A DNA stretch of 5,030 nt from Bryobacteraceae bacterium (lineage in GTDB: Bacteria > Acidobacteriota > Terriglobia > Bryobacterales > Bryobacteraceae). How positions within the stretch are numbered: the stretch's first letter is position 1; each line of letters begins with the position of its first letter. The stretch covers positions 1 through 5,030 of the forward strand of contig JANXXV010000271.1 in assembly GCA_025350445.1 (NCBI GenBank), given 5' to 3'. This document shows positions 4,740 through 5,030 of this stretch, in pieces. Under the pieces are notes generated by a model that saw only the letters and a program-made list of their open reading frames with translations, did not search any database and had not been told where the DNA came from. Made by a program: the position numbers and the translations under genes.

Positions 4740-5030
4740 GAAACGGTTCCTGGTAATGGCGCTATTAAGCCTGTCCTCGCTGGCCGCCGCGGATGTGGCG
4801 GACATGAGCGGCACCTGGGTTCTAGACGTGGCGCGATCGAAGTGGCATAGCGCTCCGAAGCCGGATAGCGGACGCCTGGTGATTGAACACCAGGAGCCGA
4901 AGCTGAAATACGAGCGGATTTTTGTCACCGCGGCGGTAGAAGACAAAACCGTGAAGTTTGAAGGCCCCATTGACGGCAAGGAACACAATGGCGCCATCGC
5001 CACGCGCCTTGCGCCTTATTCCATTCTGTT
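4738..5030 (+). CDS. Secreted lipocalin-like hypothetical protein, partial at the 3' end
   Basis: The frame is open from ATG 4738 to the window edge, giving 97 complete codons. The first residues, MKRFLVMALLSLSSLAAADV, are a standard signal peptide with likely cleavage near residues 17-21, so the product should be exported. The mature start, MSGTWVLDVARSKW (23-36), with KYERIF and KTVKFEG further on, has the G-T-W-x-L-(D/N)-x-x-x-S-K pattern of small secreted lipocalin-like beta-barrel proteins common in Acidobacteriota. No catalytic motif is visible. No Shine-Dalgarno sequence precedes the ATG; the start is chosen for the signal peptide that follows it. It lies 44 nt after the DUF1648 gene on the same strand and could be cotranscribed or use its own weak promoter. 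The function is unknown. Confidence 0.8.
   Translation, partial: MKRFLVMALLSLSSLAAADVADMSGTWVLDVARSKWHSAPKPDSGRLVIEHQEPKLKYERIFVTAAVEDKTVKFEGPIDGKEHNGAIATRLAPYSIL

Noticed and set aside
4557..5003. Minus-strand open frame of 148 codons
   Set aside because: It is antisense to the end of the DUF1648 gene and to the secreted protein gene, both with clear family features, and shows no domain of its own.
1..5030. CRISPR arrays, tRNA/rRNA genes, insertion sequences, toxin-antitoxin or phage-defence genes
   Set aside because: No tandem repeats with spacers, RNA gene signatures, transposase motifs or defence domains were seen on either strand.

Overview
The window is a compact, protein-coding stretch of bacterial chromosome. 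It is fairly GC-rich (about 60% by eye), with short gaps, three 4-nt ATGA gene overlaps, and mostly TGA stops. The gene styles (a MarR regulator paired with a cytoplasmic YceI, and a YtrA-type GntR regulator paired with a DUF1648 membrane protein) resemble soil Acidobacteriota of the Solibacter/Bryobacter kind. That assignment is an inference from resemblance and was not tested. I see no rRNA, tRNA, CRISPR array, insertion sequence or phage gene.

Minus-strand block (1-3169). A MarR regulator is followed by a cytoplasmic YceI-family protein and an alpha/beta hydrolase of the phospholipase/carboxylesterase (COG0400) family; the last two overlap by 4 nt. This looks like a small MarR-controlled stress operon. 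The MarR plus COG0400 hydrolase pairing recalls Bacillus MhqR/MhqD quinone defence, so a quinone or electrophile response is a reasonable hypothesis. After only 47 nt comes a second unit with its own promoter: a TetR regulator overlapping by 4 nt a YbhG-like HlyD-family membrane fusion protein. The order matches E. coli cecR-ybhG. The HlyD frame is interrupted by an in-frame TAG at 142-144 and runs off the left edge of the window.

Central divergent region (3134-3248). It carries back-to-back promoters with consensus -35 boxes, and each promoter contains its own inverted repeat. The MarR promoter is placed so that transcription should begin at or next to its GTG start codon, giving a leaderless message.

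Plus-strand block (3201-5030). A YtrA-type GntR regulator overlaps by 4 nt a DUF1648/DUF5808 multi-pass membrane protein. That gene also contains an in-frame TAG (3899-3901), with convincing coding on both sides. After a 44-nt gap with a 9-bp inverted repeat, a secreted lipocalin-like hypothetical protein starts and runs off the right edge.

The points most worth a second look are: the 48-bp nested palindrome covering the whole TetR promoter; the two in-frame amber codons, in a window where no intact gene ends in TAG; and the leaderless MarR promoter with an operator between its -35 and -10. None of these proves a new system. The rest of the window is recognisable regulator-plus-effector cassettes.
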